From positions 1,913,159 to 1,977,158 of the forward strand of contig NZ_KE384547.1 in the NCBI RefSeq assembly GCF_000426625.1: 64,000 nt of DNA, in the 5' to 3' direction. The position numbers and the translations under genes were made by a program. Of the stretch, positions 8,054 to 16,857 are shown in pieces. The notes below the pieces were generated by a model. The model worked only from the letters and a program-made list of their open reading frames with translations. It was not told the origin of the DNA and ran no database searches. This DNA is from Psychrilyobacter atlanticus DSM 19335 (GTDB taxonomy: Bacteria > Fusobacteriota > Fusobacteriia > Fusobacteriales > Fusobacteriaceae). Numbering within the stretch: position 1 is the stretch's first letter; each line of letters starts with the position of its first letter.

Positions 8054-9481
8054 TTATGCTGTTACTTTTTTACCTTCTTTGTTGTATACCTTATCTTTTA
8101 CTGCTAAGAATACTACTCCGATAACTATTGCTAAGGCAATTCCTGCATACTTAGACATCATTACTGGTAATCCAAATCCGATCGGTGCCATCATGATAAA
8201 TGCGATACACACAGATGTCATGAATACTGCTGGGATATATGTAATCCAGAAGTTTTTCTTTTCTCTTACAAAGTAAGCTGTAGAAGTCCATAATACGATA
8301 GTTGCGATCAATTGGTTCGTGAATCCAAAATATCTCCATACAATGTTGAAGTCTACCTTTGAAAGGAAGAATCCAATAACGAATAACGGTATAGCTACTA
8401 ATAATCTATTTTTCATAGAGTGTTGTTCAAAGTTAAGTGCATCTGCTATTGTAAGTCTGGCACTTCTAAATGCTGTATCTCCAGATGTGATAGGTGCTGC
8501 TACTACTCCAAATACTGCTAATGCTCCTCCAACTTTTCCTAATAATGAGTTAGATATTACATTTACAATTGCTGCTGCATTTCCATCAAATCCTGCTAAT
8601 CCTTTTACTCCACCAAAGAATGCCATCGCTGCTGCTGCCCATACTAATGCTACTATTCCTTCTGCAATCATAGAACCATAAAATACACTTCTACCTTGCT
8701 TTTCATTAGTTAAACATCTTGCCATAAGTGGTGATTGTGTTGAATGGAATCCTGATATTGCTCCACATGCTATTGTGATAAATAACATTGGGAATATAGG
8801 TGTTTTCATAGGTGTTGCCTGCATATTTGTTATGTTTCCAAATAATTCCGGGATCTCAAATCCTCCTACAAATAACATTACTCCTACACCAGCTGCCATG
8901 AATAACAGTGCTGCTCCAAATAATGGATAGATCTTAGCTATTATCTTATCTACCGGTACTAATGTTGCTATTAAGTAATAACCGAATATGATATAAATTA
9001 ACATTTGTACATTCAATCCTGTTAATCCATGTAAGATAGTTGCAGGCCCTGCTACAAATACTACTCCTACTAATACTAAAAGTACTACAGATATAACTCT
9101 CATTGCCATTCTATAGGGTTGTCCTAAATATTTTCCAACTAATTCCGGTACTGATTTACCGTCATTTCTAAGAGATAACATCCCTGACATATAGTCATGT
9201 ACTCCACCTGCAAATATTGATCCAATTACAATCCATATAAATGCTACCGGTCCAAATAAAGCTCCTGCAATGGCTCCAAATATTGGTCCTAATCCTGCAA
9301 TATTTAAAAATTGAATCATAAATATTTTCCAACCTGGTAATGGTATAAAGTCTACTCCATCCTCTAACTTAATTGCTGGTGTCTCGGCTTTTGGATCTAC
9401 TCCAAATACCTTCTCAACAAATTTTCCATAAAATAGATGACCTAAAACTAATAAAACTATCGATACTAAAAAAGTAATCAT
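8054..9481 (-). CDS. cstA: CstA-family transporter (pyruvate/peptide uptake)
   Basis: This 475-residue polytopic inner-membrane protein has the CstA signature, including the N-terminal HLFYGKFVEKVFGVD, the GPIFGAIAGALFGP stretch and FHSTQSPLMARC. About 12-14 membrane segments are visible. Members include peptide/pyruvate carriers such as E. coli CstA and BtsT, which are longer (about 700 residues). The shorter form here lacks the C-terminal extension. Directly upstream on the same strand are a LytTR regulator and a LytS sensor, the arrangement seen for BtsSR-BtsT pyruvate sensing, so pyruvate is the best guess for the substrate. The ATG at 9481 follows TAGGAGGACGAT. Confidence 0.87.
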   Translation of the reverse strand: MITFLVSIVLLVLGHLFYGKFVEKVFGVDPKAETPAIKLEDGVDFIPLPGWKIFMIQFLNIAGLGPIFGAIAGALFGPVAFIWIVIGSIFAGGVHDYMSGMLSLRNDGKSVPELVGKYLGQPYRMAMRVISVVLLVLVGVVFVAGPATILHGLTGLNVQMLIYIIFGYYLIATLVPVDKIIAKIYPLFGAALLFMAAGVGVMLFVGGFEIPELFGNITNMQATPMKTPIFPMLFITIACGAISGFHSTQSPLMARCLTNEKQGRSVFYGSMIAEGIVALVWAAAAMAFFGGVKGLAGFDGNAAAIVNVISNSLLGKVGGALAVFGVVAAPITSGDTAFRSARLTIADALNFEQHSMKNRLLVAIPLFVIGFFLSKVDFNIVWRYFGFTNQLIATIVLWTSTAYFVREKKNFWITYIPAVFMTSVCIAFIMMAPIGFGLPVMMSKYAGIALAIVIGVVFLAVKDKVYNKEGKKVTA

Positions 9482-9672
9482 ATCGTCCTCCTAAAATAAA
9501 TTTAATATATTTGATATGATTATTATACATCTATTATAGATTCAAGGTGTCATTTAGAGATAAAATACAAAATTTCAAACATTAAATACAAATATTCGTC
9601 ATGAAATGCATTTTGAAGTCCCGATCTTTATCAAGTCACCTAGTTCTATTTTGGAACTATTAGTTTTGTTTT

Positions 9673-10389
9673 CTATTTTATATTCAGCAAAGTTCGAAAT
9701 TCTTTTATCTTATTCCGGCTCACAGGAACTTCTACATCCAAATCCTCTATCTTCAGGTTATACGTACTGTTGAACCAAGGTATTATTTCTTTTATTTTGT
9801 TTATATTCACTATATATGATCTGTGGGTCCTGAAAAATATATTTGGCAATTCCCCCTCCAAATCAGATATCTTTTGTTTGGAAAAATATATTTCACCTTT
9901 GGCATATACCTTCGTTTCCCTTTCACATGCTTCGAAAATATAAATTTCATCCAGGGATAAAACATACATCTTCTCCCCCTTCCAAAGAGTCAGTCTGTTG
10001 ATGCTCTTCTCTTCCTTAGGTTTTTCTTCTATGTTTTTTTCTATTAAACTATCTAAGGTTTTTATTATCCTCTCCTCAGAATATGGTTTTAATATATAGT
10101 CAAAAGCTTTTATGCTGAAAGCATCCACTGCATACTCACCATATGCAGTTATAAATATGATCTGTGGCTTTATTTCAAATTTTGAGATCAACTTAGCTAA
10201 GACCATCCCATTCATATTTGGCATATTTATATCTAAAAAGATTATATCCACGCTGTTTTTTTCCAAAAAATTAAGCACTGACATGGAATCCTCAAATTCT
10301 CCTACAATCTCTAACTCTTCATATTTTTCTATAAAATATCGAAGTTCCATCCTTGCTGGATATTCATCATCAATTATTATACACTTCAT
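9673..10389 (-). CDS. LytTR-family response regulator
   Basis: This 238-residue regulator has a receiver domain (about 1-118) with the acidic pair D7/D8, phospho-acceptor Asp in IIFLDINMP near residue 53 and K in LKPYSEE near 101. The C-terminal LytTR DNA-binding domain carries FFRTHRSYIVNINKI and a VPVSRNK ending. It overlaps the sensor kinase stop by 1 bp (TAATG), so the pair is translationally coupled. The likely target is the CstA-type transporter 190 bp downstream, by analogy with BtsR and YpdB. I saw no clear LytTR direct repeat in 9482-9672. Confidence 0.92.
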   Translation of the reverse strand: MKCIIIDDEYPARMELRYFIEKYEELEIVGEFEDSMSVLNFLEKNSVDIIFLDINMPNMNGMVLAKLISKFEIKPQIIFITAYGEYAVDAFSIKAFDYILKPYSEERIIKTLDSLIEKNIEEKPKEEKSINRLTLWKGEKMYVLSLDEIYIFEACERETKVYAKGEIYFSKQKISDLEGELPNIFFRTHRSYIVNINKIKEIIPWFNSTYNLKIEDLDVEVPVSRNKIKEFRTLLNIK

Positions 10390-12062
10390 TATTCCCCCCT
10401 GATATCAAAAGTTATCCTCGTTCCCTCCTCTAATCTTTCTATATCCAATCCCTTTCCATAGATCAATTTTATCCTTCGATGTACATTATAAAGACCTATC
10501 TTACTACTTTCAATACTATCGCTATATATTTTATCGATCACTTCCTGGTCTATACTCCTACCATTGTTTTCTATGATCACACGTATTTTATTTTTGTCTA
10601 CCCTGTATATTTTGAGGTAGATATCTTTTCCCCCTGTTCCATTAAGGAGTCCGTGCTGTATTGCATTTTCTACCAACGGCTGAATTGTCAGACTTGGTAT
10701 CTTTACTAGCTTAACATCTTCATCTATCTCATAGTGCATATTTATTTTATCATAAAATCTTGCTTTTTCTATATTTACATAGGCTTTTACCTGCTCTAAT
10801 TCCATAACTATATCCACAGGTTTATTTCCATTATCCAAATTGTATCTGAGATAGGTCGCCAGATCAATAATTGTGCTCCTGGCCTGAATAGGGTCTATTC
10901 TCACAAAGGAGGTTATTGTATTCAGTGCATTGAATAAAAAATGCGGATTGATTTGAGTCTGCAGCGCTTTTATCTCTGCATCTCTGGCCATCTCCTCTAA
11001 TTTTTTTATCCTGCTTATCTCCAGCTGGGTCGATATAAGCTCAGATAATCCAAGCACTAGGTTTTTATTTCTTTCCGATATATAGGAATTTTCCGAAAAA
11101 TAAACTTTTAATGCTCCGGTTACTTCAGTTCCTGATTTGAGTGGCACTATTATAAATGAAATAATATCCTCAGAGATACAATCTAATTTTCTCTCTTCCT
11201 CATCATCCTTATTGACCATTCTAAACTTCCCTGTTCTAAGCACTTCCTTTGTGACATTCCCCCGGATCTTTGTATGCATTATTTCATATTTCTCATCCTG
11301 GGCACAATATGAAATTATATCTTCCATATCGGTAAATACCACTATTTTAGCACCTAAAGATTCCAGTATAGTCCTGCATACATTTTTTAATGAATCATTA
11401 TTTACATCTCTAAAGTATGGCAGCGTTTTATTAGCTATCTCCAAAACTAACCTGGCCTCTTCCCCTGCTACCCTGTCTTCTTCTAACATCATATTTTCTG
11501 TTATTAATATTACGATGGCTACTCCCAGAGCATTTACTAAAACCATAGGAAAATATATAGTTTCCACTATATTTAAAGCCAGATAAAATGGTTTTGACAT
11601 GAGTAATATCAATCCCATACTGATATTTTCAATAATAATTCCACCTATAAACCCCAATATATATTTATTTTTTACATTGAGTTTATTTAAGTATCCCAGT
11701 CCCCAGCCCCCTAAAAAAGTGGCTATACCACAGGGAATTGCCGTTATCCCATAGGGATCTATCATGATCCTATGGATTCCTGCAGTTAATCCTGTGATAA
11801 GTCCGATCATAGGTCCGCCTATAATCGCTGCTACAACTACACTGATATTTCTAGTATTGGCTATGGCACCATTATAGTCTGTTCCCATATAGGTCCCGCC
11901 TATAGCAAGTACAGAAAATATCAGAGATAATAATACCATATCTAGTTTTGTATATTTTTCTTTTTTTATTAACCGTTTGAATCCCCTAGCCCTCGATAGG
12001 AAAAATGCTATCGTTATGATATAACCCAAACTATTTATTAGATTTCCAACAAGCCCGAACAT
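10389..12062 (-). CDS. LytS-family sensor histidine kinase
   Basis: This 557-residue sensor has an N-terminal 5TM-5TMR_LYT membrane region (about 1-190, with ARNISVVVAAIIGGP-type motifs). A GAF-like domain (about 200-350) follows, then a His_kinase domain with the phospho-acceptor His in QINPHFLFNALNTI near residue 375, and a short HATPase domain with LVENAIQHGL. BtsS- and YpdA-type members detect extracellular pyruvate. The gene is in an operon with the LytTR regulator and next to a CstA carrier, so pyruvate sensing is inferred. The start at 12062 follows a GGAGGAGCT site. Confidence 0.92.
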   Translation of the reverse strand: MFGLVGNLINSLGYIITIAFFLSRARGFKRLIKKEKYTKLDMVLLSLIFSVLAIGGTYMGTDYNGAIANTRNISVVVAAIIGGPMIGLITGLTAGIHRIMIDPYGITAIPCGIATFLGGWGLGYLNKLNVKNKYILGFIGGIIIENISMGLILLMSKPFYLALNIVETIYFPMVLVNALGVAIVILITENMMLEEDRVAGEEARLVLEIANKTLPYFRDVNNDSLKNVCRTILESLGAKIVVFTDMEDIISYCAQDEKYEIMHTKIRGNVTKEVLRTGKFRMVNKDDEEERKLDCISEDIISFIIVPLKSGTEVTGALKVYFSENSYISERNKNLVLGLSELISTQLEISRIKKLEEMARDAEIKALQTQINPHFLFNALNTITSFVRIDPIQARSTIIDLATYLRYNLDNGNKPVDIVMELEQVKAYVNIEKARFYDKINMHYEIDEDVKLVKIPSLTIQPLVENAIQHGLLNGTGGKDIYLKIYRVDKNKIRVIIENNGRSIDQEVIDKIYSDSIESSKIGLYNVHRRIKLIYGKGLDIERLEEGTRITFDIRGE

Positions 12063-12375
12063 AGCTCCTCCTTTATATTAATATATTTATATAAGTTCAT
12101 TTTACACTATTAGTAAGAGTGTTGCAAAAAGTTTATCAGGATCTTATCGGTCGAAATTATGAATATAAAGTTTAAAGTCATGACAATTCTATGGATACTT
12201 TTTTTAAATTAATTTAATTAAAGGTATCCAACTATGATAATAAAAAAATTCCGTGCAGGAAATTTTATCTAACTCAAGAATATTATAAACTCTTGGTATT
12301 AAAAGGATTGAACTCACCAAATATTCTAAATAATCACCTTAGAAAAATAAAATTTCAGGTGTTATTATATTTTTG
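12063..12375. other. Intergenic region with two unexplained inverted repeats
   Basis: No gene is seen. At 12192-12230, TGGATAC and GTATCCA bracket an AT-only loop. Further right, GAAATTTTAT near 12259 and ATAAAATTTC near 12346 form a perfect 10-bp inverted pair about 80 bp apart; the second lies inside CACCT...AGGTG. These could be a degenerate mobile element or a structured leader. No open frame with a ribosome site is present. Confidence 0.35.
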
Positions 12376-12404
12376 TTGACATTTCTTTACTTGTTTAGTA
12401 AACT
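12376..12404 (+). promoter_or_regulatory. Desaturase promoter with overlapping palindromic operator
   Basis: TTGACA (12376-12381), 17 bp, then TAAACT (12399-12404). A perfect inverted repeat TTTACT-TGTTT-AGTAAA (12386-12402) covers the spacer and the -10 box, which is the position for a repressor such as a TetR- or MarR-type lipid regulator. The regulator is not identified. Confidence 0.6.
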
Positions 12405-12448
12405 TTGTTTATAGAAAAATATTAAGGATTAATAATATGGAGGTAACG

Positions 12449-13333
12449 ATGAATACAATTAAAAATCAAATAGATTTAGAAGAAAAAATAATGAATTTAT
12501 ACTTAAGACACCAAAAACAAAGTGAATCAATGGAATGGAATTTCTACGAATATATGCCTTGGGATAAGGGGCAGTCTTTCTCCACCCTGCCCTATGATAA
12601 ATCACAAAATACCCTGCCTCAGGAGTTGATTACAGCAATAGAAACTTCTATGCTGACAGAATTAAATCTTCCTTGGTATACTACTTTTTTAAATAATATG
12701 TTTACAGATAGTTTAGAGCCGCTGCAAAACTTTGTACATACTTGGGTAAGTGAGGAAGACCAGCATGCCGCAGCTTTGGAAACTTACTTAATCTTGACTA
12801 GAAATGCTGACCCTAAGGAGCTTACCAAAGTAAAAAAAGAAATTCTTACTACCGGCTGGGACTCTATCTTGTCGGAACCTTTGGCATCTATGGTATACAC
12901 TTCGTTACAGGAATTGGGAACAGTTGTATTTTATAGAAATATAGCTAAATATGCACAAAAATATGACTCTGGACTGAGTGATTTACTCCTCAGAATAGCC
13001 AAGGATGAATCATCTCACTATGCCTTCTACAACCAGATAGTTGATGCACACCTAGAGCTGAATCCTGATTTAATAACACATGTCTGGCCTGTAATTAAAA
13101 ACTTCAAAATGCCCGGAGGATCTTTGAGTGATTTTGATGATAGGATGAAGGTAATTCAAAAAGCCGGATATGGCCCGGACGAATATGTAAACCAGGTTTT
13201 AGAAGTTCTTATTAAAAGATGGAAAATTGCTAAATTAGAGCCCACAACTCCAGAAGGGAAGGAAGCTCAGAAAAACATTTTAAAATATTTAGAAAAGATC
13301 AAAAGAATTAATGCTAGATTAAAAACTAGATAA
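12449..13333 (+). CDS. Acyl-[acyl-carrier-protein] desaturase (ferritin-like diiron)
   Basis: This soluble diiron enzyme family inserts a cis double bond into acyl-ACP using O2 and reduced ferredoxin. The about 294-residue protein shows E..EEDQH near residue 107 and a second metal cluster motif, KDESSH (about residue 185), matching the paired (D/E)E..H motifs of FA_desaturase_2. I prefer ATG 12449, where GGAGGT (12439-12444) is the ribosome site. An in-frame ATG at 12437 overlaps that site and would add four residues. The gene stands alone with a repressor-like palindrome in its promoter. An O2-dependent enzyme in a fermentative anaerobe is notable, and cold adaptation of membranes is a possible role. 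Confidence 0.85.
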   Translation: MNTIKNQIDLEEKIMNLYLRHQKQSESMEWNFYEYMPWDKGQSFSTLPYDKSQNTLPQELITAIETSMLTELNLPWYTTFLNNMFTDSLEPLQNFVHTWVSEEDQHAAALETYLILTRNADPKELTKVKKEILTTGWDSILSEPLASMVYTSLQELGTVVFYRNIAKYAQKYDSGLSDLLLRIAKDESSHYAFYNQIVDAHLELNPDLITHVWPVIKNFKMPGGSLSDFDDRMKVIQKAGYGPDEYVNQVLEVLIKRWKIAKLEPTTPEGKEAQKNILKYLEKIKRINARLKTR

Positions 13334-13346
13334 AGTAACGTCAAAT

Positions 13347-13381
13347 AAAAAAAGTCATCTAAATTTAAGATGACTTTTTTT
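13347..13381. terminator. Bidirectional terminator after the desaturase
   Basis: AAAAAAAGTCATCT-AAATTTA-AGATGACTTTTTT; the 3' end of the convergent rpiR-type gene lies on its edge. Confidence 0.85.
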
Positions 13382-14237
13382 ACTTTTTTATTTTCAATAT
13401 CTTTACTGTCTTTGTATTTTTCTTAGCTAAACTCAAGTTTTTTTCATAGTTAATCTTACTGAGGAGGATAAAAATTGCATCTATCACTGTCAGCTGAGTT
13501 ATTGTAGATGAAATCGCAGTCAGCCTGAAATTAACATTTTCAGCTACAGTTTTAATGGCTATATCTGCTAACTTACTCAGTGGATTTTCCAATACCTTAG
13601 TCAAAGTAATTACCTTTGCTCCATTTTTTTTCGCTATCTCAACAGATTTGATTATCTCATATGTCTGTCCGCTGTGGGATATAGCAAAGACCAGATCATC
13701 GGGAGTGGTATTATTCATACTAGTCAGCTGTACATGGGTATCATCTAAATAACTGGCACTTAGATTTATCTCCAACAATTTATACATCAAATTCTTGGCC
13801 ACCAGACCTGAAAATCCAGCTCCTAAAATATAGATATTTCTTGCCTTGCATATGGCACCTACAGTTTCTTCCATATCTGAAACATCCACAATAGAAGTAG
13901 TATTTCTTATAGCCTCAATATTTTGATACGCCACTTTTTTTATAACTTCCGAACTTATGTCATCCATTGAAATCTGATCGTGTACTATCTTAGTTTTTTT
14001 TGATTTTTTCCTTATTACTGCTTCACTTAGAGCTATCTTAAATTCCGGAAATCCCTTATATCCCAATTTTTTGGCAAACCTAATTATACTGGGCTGGCTT
14101 ATACCTATTAATTCTCCTAATTCTTTGGCTCTCATTCCCTTTATGTTTTCTAAATTTCCTAAAATATATTGAGCTATCTTTTTTTCTGTCTTTGTAAATA
14201 CCTCTTTCATTTCCTTTAATTTTGTTATACAATCCAT
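13380..14237 (-). CDS. RpiR/MurR-family transcriptional regulator
   Basis: This 285-residue protein has an N-terminal HTH_6 domain (about 1-78; FTKTEKKIAQYIL and GISQPSIIRFAKKLGYKGFPEFK) and a C-terminal SIS sugar-phosphate-binding domain (about 125-255; ILGAGFSGLVAKN, FAISHSGQTYE). Such proteins sense phosphosugars. Its target is not evident, since both neighbours (desaturase and a small coiled-coil protein) are in other operons. A paralogue lies at 41127-41978. It starts at ATG 14237 after a GGGGGTTGAG site. Confidence 0.9.
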   Translation of the reverse strand: MDCITKLKEMKEVFTKTEKKIAQYILGNLENIKGMRAKELGELIGISQPSIIRFAKKLGYKGFPEFKIALSEAVIRKKSKKTKIVHDQISMDDISSEVIKKVAYQNIEAIRNTTSIVDVSDMEETVGAICKARNIYILGAGFSGLVAKNLMYKLLEINLSASYLDDTHVQLTSMNNTTPDDLVFAISHSGQTYEIIKSVEIAKKNGAKVITLTKVLENPLSKLADIAIKTVAENVNFRLTAISSTITQLTVIDAIFILLSKINYEKNLSLAKKNTKTVKILKIKK

Positions 14238-14430
14238 TTTTACTCAACCCCCTTTACAAATTATAAAGCATTATTGAAATTTGTGCAAAATTTTATTTTT
14301 TTTTGAAATAAAATTACAAAATTAAAGTTTAATGAGCAGAATTTAATCCGCTATATATTTAAATATTTACAGATGATATGTTATACTATTGGGGTAGTAA
14401 CAATCAATTAATTTATAGGAGGGACAAATT

Positions 14431-14742
14431 ATGGATAACGCTTTAGAAATCGTAAGAAACATGAGAAGAAAAAATAAAATCAAAAGAGAAGTAACTGATG
14501 TTGAAAAAAAAATAAGAGACAACAGAAAAAGGGTTGAATTATTAGATAACTTATCATCATATATCAAAGATAATATGACTACAGATGAGATAAAAGATAT
14601 CATTCAAAGTATGAAGAGTGACTACGAGGATAGAATCGATGATTTCATCATCAAAACTGCTGAGTTTTCAAAGGAAAGAAGAGATCTTAATAAAAGTATC
14701 AAGGAATTGATGCAAGCTAACCAAATGAATGAAAATAACTAA
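14431..14742 (+). CDS. Small charged coiled-coil protein of unknown function
   Basis: This 103-residue protein is not recognised as a named family. It is very rich in Lys, Arg, Glu and Asp, with heptad-like spacing through most of its length (about 15-90), and has no membrane segment, signal peptide or Cys. It has a good ribosome site (TAGGAGGGACAAATT) before ATG 14431, a TATACT -10 box at 14382-14387 and its own terminator at 14759-14784, so it is very likely expressed as a single gene. A structural or nucleoid/ribosome-associated role is possible but is only a guess. Confidence 0.7.
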   Translation: MDNALEIVRNMRRKNKIKREVTDVEKKIRDNRKRVELLDNLSSYIKDNMTTDEIKDIIQSMKSDYEDRIDDFIIKTAEFSKERRDLNKSIKELMQANQMNENN

Positions 14743-14758
14743 ATAGTGGTTATATAAA

Positions 14759-14784
14759 AATGAAGGGAATCCTTCATTTTTTTT
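14759..14784 (+). terminator. Terminator of the coiled-coil protein gene
   Basis: AATGAAGG-GAAT-CCTTCATT followed by T6. Confidence 0.8.
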
Positions 14785-14838
14785 ATTGGAAGATTTCCCT
14801 GATTTTTCCGAAAACAAGGGATGAATTGTTCCTGTAAT

Positions 14839-14864
14839 AAAAAAAGAGCAATGACTGCTCTTTT
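14839..14864 (-). terminator. Terminator of the small secreted protein gene
   Basis: On the minus strand AAAAGAGCA-GTCAT-TGCTCTTTT is followed by further T; the gene at 14867 ends next to it. Confidence 0.8.
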
Positions 14865-14866
14865 AT

Positions 14867-15247
14867 TTAGTAAGTTTTATTAAACAAAGTTTTATCACTT
14901 CCAATTTTTTTATCTAGCTTTACAAAAACAGTTACATCAAGCTTTGGATTGTTAACTTCTGACCTTATACTTTTAACCAGTTTAAAGATTACTTTTTCAA
15001 ATATTTGCTTATCAAGTTTAGACCAGTTAGCATCTCCAAATGTTGATTCAATTTCAAGCTCTAATATAGCTCTATTTTGAGAAATAGTTAGGTCATATTC
15101 AATATCTTTAATTTGTGTTTTTCCATCACTGATAACAGAGTATTCAATTTCAAACTGTTTTTCAAGAATGTCTTCACTAGCTTCAAAGTCACCTTTACTA
15201 AAAGATACGACTGATAAAATCAAAATTAAGAATAACATTTTTTTCAT
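14867..15247 (-). CDS. Small secreted protein of unknown function
   Basis: This 126-residue protein has an N-terminal signal peptide (MKKMLFLILILSVVSFS, cleavage near residue 18) and no lipobox Cys, so it is probably periplasmic. The mature part alternates short beta-like segments with acidic stretches. No family is recognised. It has a ribosome site (GGAGGTTAAAT) before ATG 15247 and a strong terminator downstream. It appears monocistronic. Confidence 0.65.
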   Translation of the reverse strand: MKKMLFLILILSVVSFSKGDFEASEDILEKQFEIEYSVISDGKTQIKDIEYDLTISQNRAILELEIESTFGDANWSKLDKQIFEKVIFKLVKSIRSEVNNPKLDVTVFVKLDKKIGSDKTLFNKTY

Positions 15248-15423
15248 ATTTAACCTCCATGTTTAAGATAGTTTATTATTAAATAACCTGACATTTAGAT
15301 CTCTCTTAAAGTAAGAATATCACCTATATCAGCCAAAATCAATAAGAATAAAAATTAAATATTTATTCTAGTTTAAGTGATGAATTTATATCCAATAACC
15401 AGGAATCCATTCTTTTATTTCTT

Positions 15424-15840
15424 TTAGCAATTTGAGGTATCTTTCCACATTTTGAGTATTATCTTTCCATAGAGTTCGGGCTTTTGCTTTTCCAAAAGGG
15501 AGAGAGTCGTCTTGGGGATCACTACTAGAATAATATCTGTATCGGCAATTGCTGTTGCAAGATGTTTAGGGATACCTACTTGGGCGATTATTCCGAAAAA
15601 CATTCCTGGATAAAATTTATCTGCTGTTCTCCCTCCTACGACTGCCTTTACCTCTCCCTCTAAAAGAAGATAGGAGTCCTCTGTTGTTTCTCCCTCTTCA
15701 AAGATATTTTCTCCGGCACTATAACTTCTTTCTATAAGTTTTTCTATAAAAAAATCTATATCTTCTCTGGCTATTCCTCCAAAGAAAGATGTCTTTGACA
15801 AGAGTTCAATAACCTTATTTCTCAGTTCCTTTTTAGACAT
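15424..15840 (-). CDS. Cyclic-nucleotide-binding-domain protein (possible 3' frameshift)
   Basis: This 138-residue protein consists almost only of a cNMP-binding/Crp-type beta-roll: FFGGIAREDIDFF, then AGENIFEEGETTEDSYLLLEGEVKA, then the phosphate-binding-cassette-like region FYPGMFFGIIA. There is no helix-turn-helix, so it is not a full Crp/Fnr regulator. The last residues (KDTSNC) look odd. One base out of frame, the DNA continues with a coding-like stretch (LWKDNTQNVERYL... ending WIPGYW) to a stop at 15386, preceded by a near-duplicate TGGAAAGATA. A small indel may therefore have replaced the native C-terminus. The ATG at 15840 follows a GGGGGAAA site. Confidence 0.75.
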   Translation of the reverse strand: MSKKELRNKVIELLSKTSFFGGIAREDIDFFIEKLIERSYSAGENIFEEGETTEDSYLLLEGEVKAVVGGRTADKFYPGMFFGIIAQVGIPKHLATAIADTDIILVVIPKTTLSLLEKQKPELYGKIILKMWKDTSNC

Positions 15841-15939
15841 AATAATTTCCCCCTTTACATTAGGTTCTTTTATATTTTTTTAAATATTATTTCTCATTTT
15901 TTCTCCTCAATAATTGGTTTTAAATATTTAAGCTTTTAA

Positions 15940-16857
15940 TTACAAGCTTAAAGCAAAGCTAAGAAAAAGATGATCTCCTTCAATTCTATTGTCTGCGTGA
16001 AACTCATATAACCATTTCGCTATAAAAGTAACATCCTGATTCATAATATTAGTTGCCCACATAACTGCCGGGCCAAATCCAGCGGCTTCGCCTTTAAAAC
16101 CACTTAACAAACTGTTGGCAGTATCATTTTTAACCTGATCACTTGTAAACTGTTTAAGATAAAATCCATGCACTCCTACTGCAAAATTTTCTGAAAAAAA
16201 CTGATTTAATACTAAATCGATATGAAATTCTTGTCCTGTTTGATAGTCAGTATCTTTATTTTCAGTATTATAGATATGCCCTATATTAACAGAATAATCC
16301 TGACCAGTCTCTGGATTTAAATATGTAGCAGCAAAGTTGGTGTCAAATGAATAGTAGTTAAGGCCAGTATTGGCCTCAGCCTCTTCATCATAATCAGCAG
16401 TTGGAATGATTATAAATTCTCCTAAGCTAAAATGATAATTCCCTTCATTCCAAAATAACATTCCTGGAATAAGAGTGAGATCTCCCAATCCCTTTGCGTT
16501 CTCATTAAATCTTCCGAAGTTTGATCCACCTTTAACCTCAAGATACACAAGAGGTATTGCTGCTCCATAGGCATAATTTCCATTAAAAAACTCAATCTTT
16601 GTGTTGTATATCATAGTAAGTAGATCCATCTTCATTGTGATATCTCCATCCACATCAATCCCTGTGTTTCTAATTGTTTTATTGGTGCTCGCACCATAAT
16701 AATATATATCATTCCGTATAGTAAGACCATGAGGTGGCTCCAATGCCATTCCAAAATCTCCATATGTTCCAGGAATATAGTTACTATACCCGCCTTCAGC
16801 TCCATAAATAATTGTCAAATGTAATAAGGACAATAAAAACACTATAATTTTTTTCAT
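15940..16857 (-). CDS. Outer-membrane beta-barrel protein (phenol MetA degradation/SphA-like family)
   Basis: This 305-residue protein has a signal peptide (about 1-19) followed by a mature chain of alternating amphipathic strands with many Tyr, Phe, Asn and Gly. It ends in FLSFALSL, a typical outer-membrane strand with aromatic/hydrophobic alternation. The opening (GGYSNYIPGTYGDFGMAL.P.G) is characteristic of the Phenol_MetA_deg/transporter barrel family. These proteins are thought to pass hydrophobic or aromatic compounds, but the family name overstates what is known. It is downstream of no partner and is probably monocistronic. A ribosome site AGGAGG precedes ATG 16857. Confidence 0.75.
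   Translation of the reverse strand: MKKIIVFLLSLLHLTIIYGAEGGYSNYIPGTYGDFGMALEPPHGLTIRNDIYYYGASTNKTIRNTGIDVDGDITMKMDLLTMIYNTKIEFFNGNYAYGAAIPLVYLEVKGGSNFGRFNENAKGLGDLTLIPGMLFWNEGNYHFSLGEFIIIPTADYDEEAEANTGLNYYSFDTNFAATYLNPETGQDYSVNIGHIYNTENKDTDYQTGQEFHIDLVLNQFFSENFAVGVHGFYLKQFTSDQVKNDTANSLLSGFKGEAAGFGPAVMWATNIMNQDVTFIAKWLYEFHADNRIEGDHLFLSFALSL

Noticed and set aside
8319-8681. 120-residue plus-strand open frame inside the cstA-like gene
   Set aside because: Antisense shadow of a strongly matching transporter gene, with low-complexity composition.
9641-9659. Hairpin TAGTTC/GAACTA as the terminator of the LytTR gene
   Set aside because: No T-run on the minus strand after the stem, so it is not a convincing intrinsic terminator.
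14367-14603. 78-residue minus-strand hydrophobic open frame
   Set aside because: Antisense shadow of the coiled-coil protein at 14431, which has the ribosome site and terminator.
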